Translations under genes and position numbers: made by a program
DNA from: CADEFX01 sp050260355
GTDB lineage: Bacteria; Pseudomonadota; Alphaproteobacteria; Rhizobiales; Hyphomicrobiaceae
Assembly: GCA_050260355.1 (NCBI GenBank)
Contig: JBLNBZ010000043.1
Coordinates: forward strand, 1-64,000
Direction: 5' to 3'
Length of the DNA stretch: 64,000 nt
In this document: piece by piece, positions 36,456 to 45,750 of the stretch
Layout: each line of letters starts with the position of its first letter
How positions within the stretch are numbered: position 1 is the first letter of the stretch
The notes under the pieces: generated by a model
Databases searched by the model: none
Seen by the model: only the letters and a program-made list of their open reading frames with translations
What the model was told of the DNA's origin: nothing

Positions 36456-38125
36456 GCACGGGCACCGAAGCTTCGGCCGACGTCGACGGCTCCCACAGCG
36501 AGTTCGTGACGCGGGTTCGCGGCGGCATCATCTCCATCGTCATCGCCGGCCTGTTCTTCGTCATTGCCGGGCAGCTCATACGCTTGTCCGTGGTGTCGAA
36601 TGGCGACCTGCGCATCTCGCTGGCCGAGCCGATCGGCCGCGTGTTTGCGCGGCCGGACATTGTCGACCGCAACGGGCGATTGATTGCGACCGATGTCGGC
36701 GTCTCCTCGCTCTATGCGGATCCGGCGCTGATCATCGACCTCGACCAGACCATCGAAATGCTCTGCGGCCTGTTTGCCGACCTCGACGAGGCCGAGCTGC
36801 GGCGCGCTCTGCAGGACAAGACGCGGCGCTTTGCCTGGATCAAGCGCGGCCTCACCCCGCAGCAGGCGCAACGTGCGCACGATCTCGGCCTGCCGGGTCT
36901 CGCCTTCCGCCGTGAGCCCAAGCGCGTCTATCCGGGCGGCACGCTGATGGGCCACTTGGTCGGTCAGGTCAACATCGACAACAAGGGCTTGTCGGGGCTC
37001 GAGCGCTATATCGATGAATCCCAGGGTGTCGAGGCGGTGCAGGCGCCGGCGCAGTCGAGGCTTGGTGCGCTGAACCTGTCGATCGACATCGGCGTCCAGT
37101 ATGCGCTTGCCGCGGAGCTGAAAGACGCCGTCTCGCGGTATTCGGCTAGCGGCGCCGCGGGGCTGGTGATGGACGTCAATACGGGTGAGCTGCTGGCTGC
37201 GGTATCGCTGCCCGAGGTCGACCCGAACCGGCCTGGAGAGGCGCTGAGCGTGGATCGTCTGGACCGGTTGTCGTCCGGTGTCTACGAGCTCGGCTCGATC
37301 TTCAAGACCTTCACCGTTGCGATGGCGCTCGAGGAGCGCACCGCTACCCTCGAAAAGATCTACGACGTGCGCACGCCCTTGCACGTCGGTCCGCACGTGA
37401 TCAGCGATCTGCATCCTGTCGGCCGGCCACTGAGCGTGCGCGACGTCTTTATTCATTCATCCAACGTGGGTGCGGGCATGATCGCGCTCGAGGCCGGCAG
37501 CGCACGCCAGATCGGTTTCATGTCGCGACTGGGTCTCCTTTCGGGAACGCGGACCGAGGCGGGCCCCATCGCGCCGCCGCTCTTGCCGAAGCGCTGGGGC
37601 GAGGTGGAGACCGTCACGATCGCTTTTGGGCACGGGCTTGCCATCGCGCCGATCCAGTTTGCCGGCGCAGTTGCCGCGCTGGTGAATGGCGGGCTGCGGG
37701 TCACCCCGACTTTCCTGGCGGTACACGAGCCCGTACCAAATCGTGAACGCGTCGTCTCGGCGGAGACGAGCGCGCGCATCCGCGAAGTGTTCCGACTGAA
37801 CGTTGCGCAGGCCGCCGGGACCGGGCGGCGAGCGGAGGTCCCCGGCTATCGCGTTGGCGGCAAAACCGGAACCGCCGAAATACCAGGCAAAGGCGGATAT
37901 CAGAGCAAATCCGTGATCGCGTCGTTCGTCGGGGTCCTCCCGATGGACGCGCCGCGGTATTTGACCCTCGTATCGATCTTCGAGCCTCACGGCACCGAGG
38001 AAACGAAGGGGCAGATCACCGCCGGTCTCAATGCGGCCCCGGCCACCGGGCGGCTGGTGGCACGAATTGCGCCGATGCTCGGCATTTTGCCCGAGCGGCT
38101 CGAGGTCGGCGCCGCAAACCCGTGA
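36452..38125 (+). CDS. ftsI: Peptidoglycan transpeptidase FtsI (PBP3)
   Basis: 557 residues. A single N-terminal membrane helix (GIISIVIAGLFFVIAGQLI) is followed by a PBP dimerisation domain and a transpeptidase domain. Active-site motifs are S282 with K285 (GSIFK), SSN at 336-338, and KTG starting at K471 (GGKTGTAE). It cross-links septal peptidoglycan with FtsW. Length and order are normal for class B PBP3. About 103 bases separate it from murE, the first larger gap in the cluster. Confidence 0.96.
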   Translation: MSTGTEASADVDGSHSEFVTRVRGGIISIVIAGLFFVIAGQLIRLSVVSNGDLRISLAEPIGRVFARPDIVDRNGRLIATDVGVSSLYADPALIIDLDQTIEMLCGLFADLDEAELRRALQDKTRRFAWIKRGLTPQQAQRAHDLGLPGLAFRREPKRVYPGGTLMGHLVGQVNIDNKGLSGLERYIDESQGVEAVQAPAQSRLGALNLSIDIGVQYALAAELKDAVSRYSASGAAGLVMDVNTGELLAAVSLPEVDPNRPGEALSVDRLDRLSSGVYELGSIFKTFTVAMALEERTATLEKIYDVRTPLHVGPHVISDLHPVGRPLSVRDVFIHSSNVGAGMIALEAGSARQIGFMSRLGLLSGTRTEAGPIAPPLLPKRWGEVETVTIAFGHGLAIAPIQFAGAVAALVNGGLRVTPTFLAVHEPVPNRERVVSAETSARIREVFRLNVAQAAGTGRRAEVPGYRVGGKTGTAEIPGKGGYQSKSVIASFVGVLPMDAPRYLTLVSIFEPHGTEETKGQITAGLNAAPATGRLVARIAPMLGILPERLEVGAANP

Positions 38126-38228
38126 GGAGGTGTTTGACGCGGCCCGCGGCGCCCAATAAGAAGCTCCTGGCTTCGCCGGGTATGTTGCTGCCGGACCGAG
38201 CCCAAGCAGATCAAGAGCCGAAGGCGCG

Positions 38229-39686
38229 ATGCTGCTCTCCTCGCTGACAGGGCCAGAGGTGGTCGCATCCGAGGCGATCTCGGGGATCGAGGTAACGGGC
38301 ATCACGGCCGACAGCCGGGCCGTCCAACCCGGCTTTCTATTTGCCGCTTTGCCGGGCACCAAGGTTGATGGTGCGCGTTTCATTGCCGATGCGGTGGCAA
38401 GAGGTGCCGTCGCCGTTGTTGTGGATGCGCGGGCCGTGGTCCCGTCGGTGGCAGTCCCGATGTTGCGTGCCGTGGAGGCGCGCCAGGCGCTGGCCTTGAT
38501 CGCATCGCGCTTCTATGCCGTGCAGCCGGAAGTCTCCGTCGCCGTCACGGGCACCAACGGCAAGACGTCTGTGGCCGAGTTCACGCGCCAGATTTTTGCG
38601 ACGCTCGGCCGCTCCGCAGCGTCGCTGGGGACGATCGGTCTCATCAAGCCCGATGGCGCGGTCTACGGCTCGTTGACCACCCCTGATCCGGTTTCCCTGC
38701 ACAAGACGCTGGCGGAGCTCGCTCGTGAGGGTGTGACACACGTTGCGCTGGAGGCTTCCTCGCACGGGCTCGAGCAGCACCGCGTCGATGGCGTGCGGCT
38801 GACGGCAGCTGCCTTCACCAACCTTGGGCGCGACCATCTGGATTATCATCCGAGCGAGGATACTTACTTCGCCGCCAAGATGCGGCTCTTCTCGGAACGC
38901 CTCGCAGCGGGTCAGACTGCGGTCATCAATGCTGACGGGGCGCGGGCGGAAGATGCCAGCGCCGTTGCACGTGCGCGCGGGCTTCGCGTCCTCGCCACCG
39001 GCCGGCAAGGCCGCGACATCGAGCTGAGGTCGCTGGCGCGTGACGGTTTCCGACAACGCATCGTCGTCCGACATGCGGGTCGCAATTTCGATCTGAGCTT
39101 TCCTTTGCTCGGCGCATACCAGGTCGAAAACGCGCTGGTCGCGGCGGGCCTTGCGATTGCGGCCGGCGAGGATGCGGCGTCAGCGATCGAGGCGATCCGG
39201 CATCTGAGCGGCGTCAAGGGGCGACTGGACATCGTCGGCGAGCGGGCTGGCGGACTGGCCGTGGTCGACTATGCGCACAAGCCGGAGGCGCTGGCGGCGG
39301 CCCTCGACGCGCTTCGTCCGTTCGTGTCAGGCCGCCTCATCTGCGTGTTCGGCTGCGGAGGCGACCGCGACAAGGGCAAGCGGCCGATCATGGGACGCAT
39401 CGCTTCACAGAAGGCTGACATTGTCATTGTAACCGACGACAACCCCCGCAGTGAAAAGCCGGAGGTTATCCGCGCCGAGATCCTGGCCGCGTCGCCAGGC
39501 GCGCGCGAGATCGGGGATAGGGCGGAGGCCATCCGCGCAGGTGTCGCCATGCTCGGCAAAGGTGATGTGCTGCTGGTGGCCGGCAAGGGTCATGAGACTG
39601 GCCAGATTGTAGGCGACACTGTGTTGCCGTTCTCGGATCACGAGGCCGTCCTGGCTGCTCTCGAAGGAGGCGGCACGCATGGCTGA
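38229..39686 (+). CDS. murE: UDP-MurNAc-tripeptide synthetase MurE
   Basis: 485 residues. Mur-ligase ATP loop VTGTNGKTSVAEF lies near residue 110, and EASSHGLEQHRVDGV follows. The DNPRSE motif near residue 400 marks the form that adds meso-diaminopimelate. It follows ftsI across 103 bases, which hold a TTGACG (38134-38139) 17 bases from TAAGAA, a weak candidate internal promoter. The stop lies inside the start region of murF, overlapping by eight bases. Confidence 0.96.
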   Translation: MLLSSLTGPEVVASEAISGIEVTGITADSRAVQPGFLFAALPGTKVDGARFIADAVARGAVAVVVDARAVVPSVAVPMLRAVEARQALALIASRFYAVQPEVSVAVTGTNGKTSVAEFTRQIFATLGRSAASLGTIGLIKPDGAVYGSLTTPDPVSLHKTLAELAREGVTHVALEASSHGLEQHRVDGVRLTAAAFTNLGRDHLDYHPSEDTYFAAKMRLFSERLAAGQTAVINADGARAEDASAVARARGLRVLATGRQGRDIELRSLARDGFRQRIVVRHAGRNFDLSFPLLGAYQVENALVAAGLAIAAGEDAASAIEAIRHLSGVKGRLDIVGERAGGLAVVDYAHKPEALAAALDALRPFVSGRLICVFGCGGDRDKGKRPIMGRIASQKADIVIVTDDNPRSEKPEVIRAEILAASPGAREIGDRAEAIRAGVAMLGKGDVLLVAGKGHETGQIVGDTVLPFSDHEAVLAALEGGGTHG

Positions 39687-41109
39687 CGGGCTTGCGCTCT
39701 GGCGGTGGGAGGATCTGGTCGCGGCGGCCGGTGGGATTGCCGATGGTGTCGCCGCATCGACCATCTCGGGTATTTCCATCGATACGCGCTCGCTGGAGCC
39801 AGGCGACGTATTCGTTGCGCTCAAGGCCGAGCGCGACGGCCACGCCTTTGTGCCCGCCGCGTTCGAGCGCGGAGCGGCCGCCGCGATCGTGAGCCACAGC
39901 TATGCACGCGCCAAGCCCGACGGGGCACTGATCCGTGTCGATGATTCCTTGCGTGCCCTGCAGCAGATCGGCGCCGCCGCTCGCGGGCGGCTCTCGCCCG
40001 AGGCTCGCGTCGTCGCCGTTACGGGCAGTGCCGGTAAGACCGGGACCAAGGAGATGTTGCGGGCGTGCTTGGCGCGCGCAGGCAGCGTGCACGCGGCGGA
40101 GAAATCCTACAACAATCACTGGGGCGTGCCGCTCACGTTGGCGCGCATGCCGGTCCAGTCCCGTTTCGCTGTGCTCGAGATCGGCATGAACCACCCGGGT
40201 GAGATCACGCCGCTCACTCGCATGGCTCGCCCCCACGTCGCCATCGTCACGAACGTGCTGCCGGTTCATCTTGGCCAGTTCGCGAGCGAGGAGGAGATTG
40301 CCGAGGCAAAGGCTGAAATTTTCGCCGGTCTCGGCCGCGATGGAATAGCTGTCCTCAATCGCGACAACCGGCACTTCGGCTTGCTGGAGGCCCGAGCCAC
40401 AAACAAGGGTGCGCGCATAGTTTCGTTCGGAACGGCCCCGGGCAGCAGCATTCGCGCTTCGTCGATGGAGGCTGGTCCAAGCGGCACTGACGTGACGATC
40501 GCTGTCGGTGGCCGGACGTTGCGCTACAGGGTCGGAGCGCCGGGCGAGCACATCGCCATGAACTCGCTCGCGGTCGCGGCGGCCATCGATGTCCTCGGTT
40601 TACCGCTCGAGCCGTGCCTGGCTGCGCTCGCCGACATCTCGCCTCCGCGGGGGCGCGGTGCGCGCACGACGTTCCGGGTTCCTGGCGGCGCCATTCTGCT
40701 TATCGATGAGAGCTACAACGCCAATCCGGCGTCGATGCGGGCAGCGCTCGCCGCCATGGCGACCGTGCCGCGCGAGGCCTTCCCACGCCGCATCGCCGTC
40801 ATGGGCGATATGCTGGAGCTTGGCGAAGCGGCGGCTGAGTTCCATCGTGGACTGAAAGCCGCAGTTGACGCCTCCGGTGTCGATCTGGTCTTTGCCTGCG
40901 GGCAAAACATGCGGCTGCTGTTCGATGATCTGGCCCCGACCCGGCGAGCTCACTGGTCGGAACGCTCGGTCGATCTCGTCGACAGCCTTGTCGCCGCGCT
41001 ACGGCCCGGTGACGTCGTGATGATCAAGGGCTCTCTCGGCACGCGCATGGCGCCGCTCGTCGAGGCGGTGAGGGCACGCTTTGGCCGAGACAACGGCAAC
41101 GCGACCTGA
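39679..41109 (+). CDS. murF: UDP-MurNAc-tripeptide-D-Ala-D-Ala ligase MurF
   Basis: 476 residues. ATP loop VTGSAGKTGTKEM near residue 115, NHWGVPLTLARM, and EIGMNHPGEITPLTRMARP, the signature of MurF. DESYNANPASMRAAL near residue 345 is also conserved. It adds D-Ala-D-Ala to the tripeptide precursor in the cytoplasm. It overlaps murE by eight bases and is followed by mraY after 45 bases. Confidence 0.96.
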   Translation: MADGLALWRWEDLVAAAGGIADGVAASTISGISIDTRSLEPGDVFVALKAERDGHAFVPAAFERGAAAAIVSHSYARAKPDGALIRVDDSLRALQQIGAAARGRLSPEARVVAVTGSAGKTGTKEMLRACLARAGSVHAAEKSYNNHWGVPLTLARMPVQSRFAVLEIGMNHPGEITPLTRMARPHVAIVTNVLPVHLGQFASEEEIAEAKAEIFAGLGRDGIAVLNRDNRHFGLLEARATNKGARIVSFGTAPGSSIRASSMEAGPSGTDVTIAVGGRTLRYRVGAPGEHIAMNSLAVAAAIDVLGLPLEPCLAALADISPPRGRGARTTFRVPGGAILLIDESYNANPASMRAALAAMATVPREAFPRRIAVMGDMLELGEAAAEFHRGLKAAVDASGVDLVFACGQNMRLLFDDLAPTRRAHWSERSVDLVDSLVAALRPGDVVMIKGSLGTRMAPLVEAVRARFGRDNGNAT

Positions 41110-41154
41110 CGCTTCGGCAGGTGGTCGCTCAGCGGTCCCTCGGGAGGAGATTGA

Positions 41155-42237
41155 ATGCTCTATGAGTTGGTAAACTTCAGCGAGCACATCGGACCGCTCA
41201 ACGTCTTCCGCTACCAGACGTTCCGGACCGGTGGCGCGATCATGACCGCGCTGCTGTTCGTGTTTCTGTTCGGTCCGACCATCATCGACCTGCTTCGCAT
41301 CCGACAGGGCAAGGGGCAGCCGATTCGTGACGATGGCCCGCAGTCGCATTTTGCAAAGAAGGGGACGCCGACGATGGGCGGCCTCATGATCTTGGCCGGT
41401 GTCACGGTGTCGACGCTGCTTTGGGCCAATTGGAGCAGCCCGTACGTCTGGATCGTGCTCGGCGTGACGCTGAGCTACGGCGCCATCGGCTTCTATGATG
41501 ATTATCTCAAGGTGACGACGCAGAGGACGAGCGGCTTCGGCGCCCGCGGTCGCCTGCTGCTCGAATTCGTGATCGGGGGCATTGCGACCTTCGCGGTCGT
41601 GCAGTTGGGAAAGCCCGGCTTTTCCGATGCGCTCACGGTCCCGTTCTTCAAGACGATGATCATTCCGCTCGGCGTGTTTTTTCTCATTCTCGGCGCGGTG
41701 GTCATTGTCGGTGCCGGAAACGCCGTCAATCTGACCGATGGACTGGATGGCCTCGCCATCGTTCCGGTGATGATTGCCGCGGCTACATTCGGGTTGATCG
41801 CCTACCTCACCGGCAACTCCAGGTTTGCCACGTACCTGCAGATTCACTACGTGCCCAACGCCGGTGAGCTTGCCATCATCTGCGGGGCACTGATTGGCGC
41901 GGGATTGGGCTTTCTGTGGTTCAACGCTCCGCCAGCCATGATATTCATGGGCGATACGGGATCGTTGGCGCTGGGTGGCGCGCTGGGAGCGATCGCGGTT
42001 GCGACCAAGCATGAGATCGTTCTCGCCATCGTCGGCGGACTGTTCGTGCTGGAGGCCTTGTCGGTGATCATTCAGATCGCCTCGTTCAAGGCAACGGGCA
42101 AGCGGGTTTTCCGCATGGCGCCGCTGCATCATCACTTCGAGCAGAAGGGATGGCAGGAGTCGACGGTCGTCGTGCGGTTCTGGATCATCTCAGTCGTGCT
42201 GGCGCTGGTCGGGCTCGCGACGCTCAAGCTCCGATGA
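41155..42237 (+). CDS. mraY: Phospho-MurNAc-pentapeptide transferase MraY
   Basis: 360 residues with about ten hydrophobic helices. Conserved catalytic motifs are GFYDDYLKV, NAVNLTDGLDGLA and FMGDTGSLALGGALG, and the C-terminal PLHHHFEQKGW is diagnostic. It transfers phospho-MurNAc-pentapeptide to undecaprenyl phosphate, forming lipid I. A GGGAGGAG ribosome site precedes it. Its TGA overlaps by four bases the ATG of the unknown exported protein next to it. Confidence 0.97.
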   Translation: MLYELVNFSEHIGPLNVFRYQTFRTGGAIMTALLFVFLFGPTIIDLLRIRQGKGQPIRDDGPQSHFAKKGTPTMGGLMILAGVTVSTLLWANWSSPYVWIVLGVTLSYGAIGFYDDYLKVTTQRTSGFGARGRLLLEFVIGGIATFAVVQLGKPGFSDALTVPFFKTMIIPLGVFFLILGAVVIVGAGNAVNLTDGLDGLAIVPVMIAAATFGLIAYLTGNSRFATYLQIHYVPNAGELAIICGALIGAGLGFLWFNAPPAMIFMGDTGSLALGGALGAIAVATKHEIVLAIVGGLFVLEALSVIIQIASFKATGKRVFRMAPLHHHFEQKGWQESTVVVRFWIISVVLALVGLATLKLR

Positions 42238-43127
42238 CGCGGGCAGGCCGACCCCTCTGCCTGATGGTGGTGCTTGTCGCCGTGCAGTCGAGCGTGCCGG
42301 CTCTCGCCGCAGACCCTCTCGCTGCCCGCCCGACCTACACCGATCGCGCCTTGAGCGACGTTGCAAACGCGGCGGCCATGACGCAGCGGATCTGGGTGCC
42401 TGGGCTCGATGAGGGTTACGTGCCGCAGGGGCTCACTGCGATCGGCAGCGACCTTTATCTCTCCGCCTACAAGAGCATTGATCCCCGGCAGGGGCGAGGG
42501 CCTTGCCGGCTCTACCGCCTCGACGTTCGGAGCGGTGTGGTTACCGGTCAGCTCGACCTGCCGCCGCAGTGCGGGCACGCGGGAGGTCTCGCCAAGGGGC
42601 CAGCCGGCCGCCTCTTCGTCTCAGATACGCACGAGGTTTTCGAAATTGAGCTGGGCGACGACCGCGATCCGGTCATCGGCCGCGTCGCGCGCTCGATCGA
42701 GCTGTTGGGTGCTGTGAGGGGGTCCTTCGCTGCCGGCACCGGCGATTCGCTTTGGCTCGGGACCTATTCGAAAGCATCCGATGCCAAGCTCTACAAGTTC
42801 CCATTTGCGGCCTTGAAGCTGCAACTGTCGGAGGAGGACGCGGCAGCCTCTTTGCCCCTGCCGACCCTGGCCCAGGGTGCGGCCTTCGACGCGGCGGGCC
42901 GACTGTGGCTATCGCGCAGTGGCAGCCGGCTCGGCGAGCTGCTGCAACTGCATCCAGCGAGCGGCGAGGTGGAGGCCCGCTATCTCGTGCCCGCAGGCAT
43001 CGAGGACCTGACTTTCGATGCCAGCGGGCAGCTCTGGAGCCTGAGCGAAGCCGGCTCCCGCCGATGGATCGGCTGGGATACGTTCTTTCCGGTAGTCTTT
43101 CGCCTTGATCCGGTTCGTTTACGCTGA
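42234..43127 (+). CDS. Exported beta-propeller-like protein of unknown function inside the dcw cluster
   Basis: 297 residues from the ATG at 42234, overlapping the mraY stop by four bases. Residues 1-26 are a signal peptide (hydrophobic CLMVVLVAVQ, cleavage after ALA). The mature part shows blade-like repeats: GYVPQGLTAIGSDLYLSAYK, KGPAGRLFVSDTHEVFEIEL, AAGTGDSLWLGTYSK, GAAFDAAGRLWLSRSG and DLTFDASGQLWSLSEAG. Cysteines C91 and C113 could pair in the periplasm. I do not recognise a named family; SMP-30/YncE-like propellers are the nearest in style. Placement between mraY and murD, with a one-base overlap to murD, implies co-translation with cell-wall enzymes. Confidence 0.75.
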   Translation: MTRAGRPLCLMVVLVAVQSSVPALAADPLAARPTYTDRALSDVANAAAMTQRIWVPGLDEGYVPQGLTAIGSDLYLSAYKSIDPRQGRGPCRLYRLDVRSGVVTGQLDLPPQCGHAGGLAKGPAGRLFVSDTHEVFEIELGDDRDPVIGRVARSIELLGAVRGSFAAGTGDSLWLGTYSKASDAKLYKFPFAALKLQLSEEDAAASLPLPTLAQGAAFDAAGRLWLSRSGSRLGELLQLHPASGEVEARYLVPAGIEDLTFDASGQLWSLSEAGSRRWIGWDTFFPVVFRLDPVRLR

Positions 43128-44578
43128 TGGCTGAGCGCAATCGGAACGCGAACACAGCTATCATCCCGCAGATGATTCGAATCACGACATTTGCCGGCCC
43201 AACACTTGCCATCTTCGGCCTCGCGAGGTCAGGGATCGCCACCGCGCAGGCGCTGGTCGCGGGCGGCGCCACGGTCGCCTGCTGGGATGACGGGGAGGCC
43301 GGCCGCGAGGCAGCGCGAAGGGCGGGCCTGCCGGTGGTCGATCTTTCTGCGGCCGACTGGTCGCAGTTCGCCTGCTTGGTATTGGCACCCGGCGTGCCGC
43401 TGACGCACCCCGAGCCGCATTGGACCGTAGGCAAGGCCAAGGCCGCCGGCGTCGAGATCATCGGCGATATCGAGCTGTTCTTCCGGGAGCGGGTTGCGCT
43501 TTGTCCAGGGAGCCCGGTGGTGGCCGTCACGGGCACAAACGGCAAGTCGACCACCACGGCGCTGATCGCCCACATCCTGCGCACCGCCGGTAAGGACGTG
43601 CAAATGGGCGGCAACATCGGCACCGCCATCCTGTCACTCGAGCCGCCGGCGCCCGAGCGCTTCCACGTTATCGAAATGTCGTCGTTCCAGATCGATCTGA
43701 CGCCGTCGCTGGCGCCATCCGTCGGCGTGCTGCTCAACGTCTCCCCCGATCATCTCGACCGGCATGGGACATTGGAGAACTACGCAGCCATCAAGGAGCG
43801 GTTCGTGGCCGGCACAACGAGCGCCTGCATCGGCATCGATGATGCTCATTGCCGGGCGATCGCCGAGCGCCGAATGAAGGGCGGGCATCCGACGATCGTT
43901 TTCAGCACGACGCGCGAGCTGTCGGACGGATACTTTCTGGCCGGTGACGGACTGCGGCTGGCAAAGTCGGGACGATCGTCCGCGATCGCGCGCCTGAACG
44001 GCATCCTGACGCTGCGCGGCAGGCATAACGCCCAGAATGCGTTGGCTGCCGCCGCCGCGGTGCGAGCGCTGGGCCTCGCCGGAGTTGATCTGCAATCCGC
44101 CCTGGAAAGCTTTCCGGGCCTGCCCCATCGGCTCGAGGAGATCGGCCGGCTCGGCCGGGTACTGTTCATCAACGACTCCAAGGCTACGAATGCCGATTCG
44201 ACGGAGAAAGCGCTGGCCTCCTTCGAACGGGATATTTTCTGGATCGCCGGCGGGCTGCCGAAGGAGGGTGGGATCGCGCCGCTCGCGCCATACTTTCCGC
44301 GTATCGCCAAGGCTTATCTGATCGGAAGTGCCGCGCAGGACTTTGCGGCGACACTTTCGGGCAGGGTGGCATTCGAGCAATCCGGCACCTTGACCGCTGC
44401 GGTTGCTTCGGCTGCCCGCGATGCAGCAACCAGCGCAGGCATCGAACCCGTCGTGCTCCTGTCACCGGCTTGCGCGTCCTATGATCAGTTCAAGAGCTTC
44501 GAGCATCGGGGGGATGCCTTCCGACAGACCGTCTCGGAGCTGCCGGGAATCAAATTGAAGACGGGGCGAGTGCCGTGA
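43127..44578 (+). CDS. murD: UDP-MurNAc-L-alanine:D-glutamate ligase MurD
   Basis: 483 residues if the ATG at 43127 is used, which overlaps the previous stop by one base. The family's normal opening (MIRITTFAGPTLAIFGLARS) begins at the in-frame ATG at 43172, giving 468 residues; neither has a good ribosome site. ATP loop VTGTNGKSTTTALI and MSSFQIDLTPSLAPSVGVL are clear. It adds D-glutamate to UDP-MurNAc-L-Ala. Its stop overlaps the ftsW GTG by four bases. Confidence 0.95.
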   Translation: MAERNRNANTAIIPQMIRITTFAGPTLAIFGLARSGIATAQALVAGGATVACWDDGEAGREAARRAGLPVVDLSAADWSQFACLVLAPGVPLTHPEPHWTVGKAKAAGVEIIGDIELFFRERVALCPGSPVVAVTGTNGKSTTTALIAHILRTAGKDVQMGGNIGTAILSLEPPAPERFHVIEMSSFQIDLTPSLAPSVGVLLNVSPDHLDRHGTLENYAAIKERFVAGTTSACIGIDDAHCRAIAERRMKGGHPTIVFSTTRELSDGYFLAGDGLRLAKSGRSSAIARLNGILTLRGRHNAQNALAAAAAVRALGLAGVDLQSALESFPGLPHRLEEIGRLGRVLFINDSKATNADSTEKALASFERDIFWIAGGLPKEGGIAPLAPYFPRIAKAYLIGSAAQDFAATLSGRVAFEQSGTLTAAVASAARDAATSAGIEPVVLLSPACASYDQFKSFEHRGDAFRQTVSELPGIKLKTGRVP

Positions 44579-45750
44579 GGCTGTCGCGCACCGACCGCAG
44601 CCTGCTGACCGAGTGGTGGTTCACCGTCGACCGCGCGCTACTGACCGCCATCCTGACGCTGATGGGCATCGGCGTCGTCCTCTCTCTGGCGGCGGGGCCG
44701 GCCGTTGCCATCAAGAAGGGGCTTCCTGCCTACTATTTCGTCGAGCGGCACATGCTGTTCGCCGCCCTGGGGGCAATTGTGATGCTGGCGGTCTCGGTGC
44801 TCGAGCCGCGGCAGGTGCGCCGCCTTGCGCTTGCCCTGTTCGTGTGCGCACTCGCGCTTATGCTCGCCGTTCTGTTGTCCGGCCCGGAGATCAATGGCGC
44901 CAAGCGCTGGCTGCGCGTGGGCGGGCATTCGTTCCAGCCGTCAGAGCTCGCCAAGCCGGCGTTCGTCGTGCTGTCGGCATGGCTCTTTGCCGAATCCAAG
45001 CGCCGGCCTGACATGCCGGCCCTGCCGCTTGCCGTCGGAGCCTACGCAGTCTTTGCCACTCTCACCGTGCTGCAGCCCGATGTCGGTCAGACGCTGCTGG
45101 TGAGCCTTGTGTGGGCGGCTCTGTTCTTCCTGTCAGGGCAGCCTCTGGTGCGTTTTGCAACGCTGGGGTTCGCCGGCGCAGCCGGGTTGGCGGCCGCCTA
45201 CAGCACGTTCCCGCACGTGCGCTCTCGCATTCTGCGCTTTCTCGATCCCGCCTCGGGCGACACCTATCAGACCGATCGCGCCATCGAGTCGTTCACGGAG
45301 GGCGGCTGGTTCGGGCGCGGGCCCGGCGAGGGTACGATCAAGAATATCCTTCCCGACGCGCACACTGATTTCATCTTCGCGGTCATAGGCGAGGAGTACG
45401 GCACCATCGCCTGCTTGGCGATCGTGGCGCTATTCGCCTTCATCGTGTTCCGTGCCTTGCGGCGTGTGCGCACCGAGCCGGACCTGTCGACGCGGTTCGC
45501 TGTCGTTGGCTTGACGTTGATGTTTGCCTTGCAAGCCGTGATCAATATGGGCGTGAATCTGGGCCTCGTGCCCGCCAAGGGGTTGACGCTGCCGTTCATT
45601 TCCTCGGGTGGCTCGTCCAACCTTGCGCTTTCCCTGCTCGCTGGCATGCTGCTGTCACTGACGCGGCGCCGGCCCGATGCCGCCCGTGTCCGCAAGCCCT
45701 CCTTGCGCATGCACGCATCCACGATCGAACTGAGGGAGCCTGGAACCTAG
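44575..45750 (+). CDS. ftsW: Septal peptidoglycan polymerase FtsW
   Basis: 391 residues starting at GTG, four bases overlapping murD. About ten membrane helices of the SEDS family, with QPDVGQTLLVSLVWAALFFL and the conserved GLVPAKGLTLPFISSGGSSN. FtsW polymerises septal glycan strands together with FtsI. The next gene begins immediately after its stop codon. Confidence 0.95.
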   Translation: MRLSRTDRSLLTEWWFTVDRALLTAILTLMGIGVVLSLAAGPAVAIKKGLPAYYFVERHMLFAALGAIVMLAVSVLEPRQVRRLALALFVCALALMLAVLLSGPEINGAKRWLRVGGHSFQPSELAKPAFVVLSAWLFAESKRRPDMPALPLAVGAYAVFATLTVLQPDVGQTLLVSLVWAALFFLSGQPLVRFATLGFAGAAGLAAAYSTFPHVRSRILRFLDPASGDTYQTDRAIESFTEGGWFGRGPGEGTIKNILPDAHTDFIFAVIGEEYGTIACLAIVALFAFIVFRALRRVRTEPDLSTRFAVVGLTLMFALQAVINMGVNLGLVPAKGLTLPFISSGGSSNLALSLLAGMLLSLTRRRPDAARVRKPSLRMHASTIELREPGT

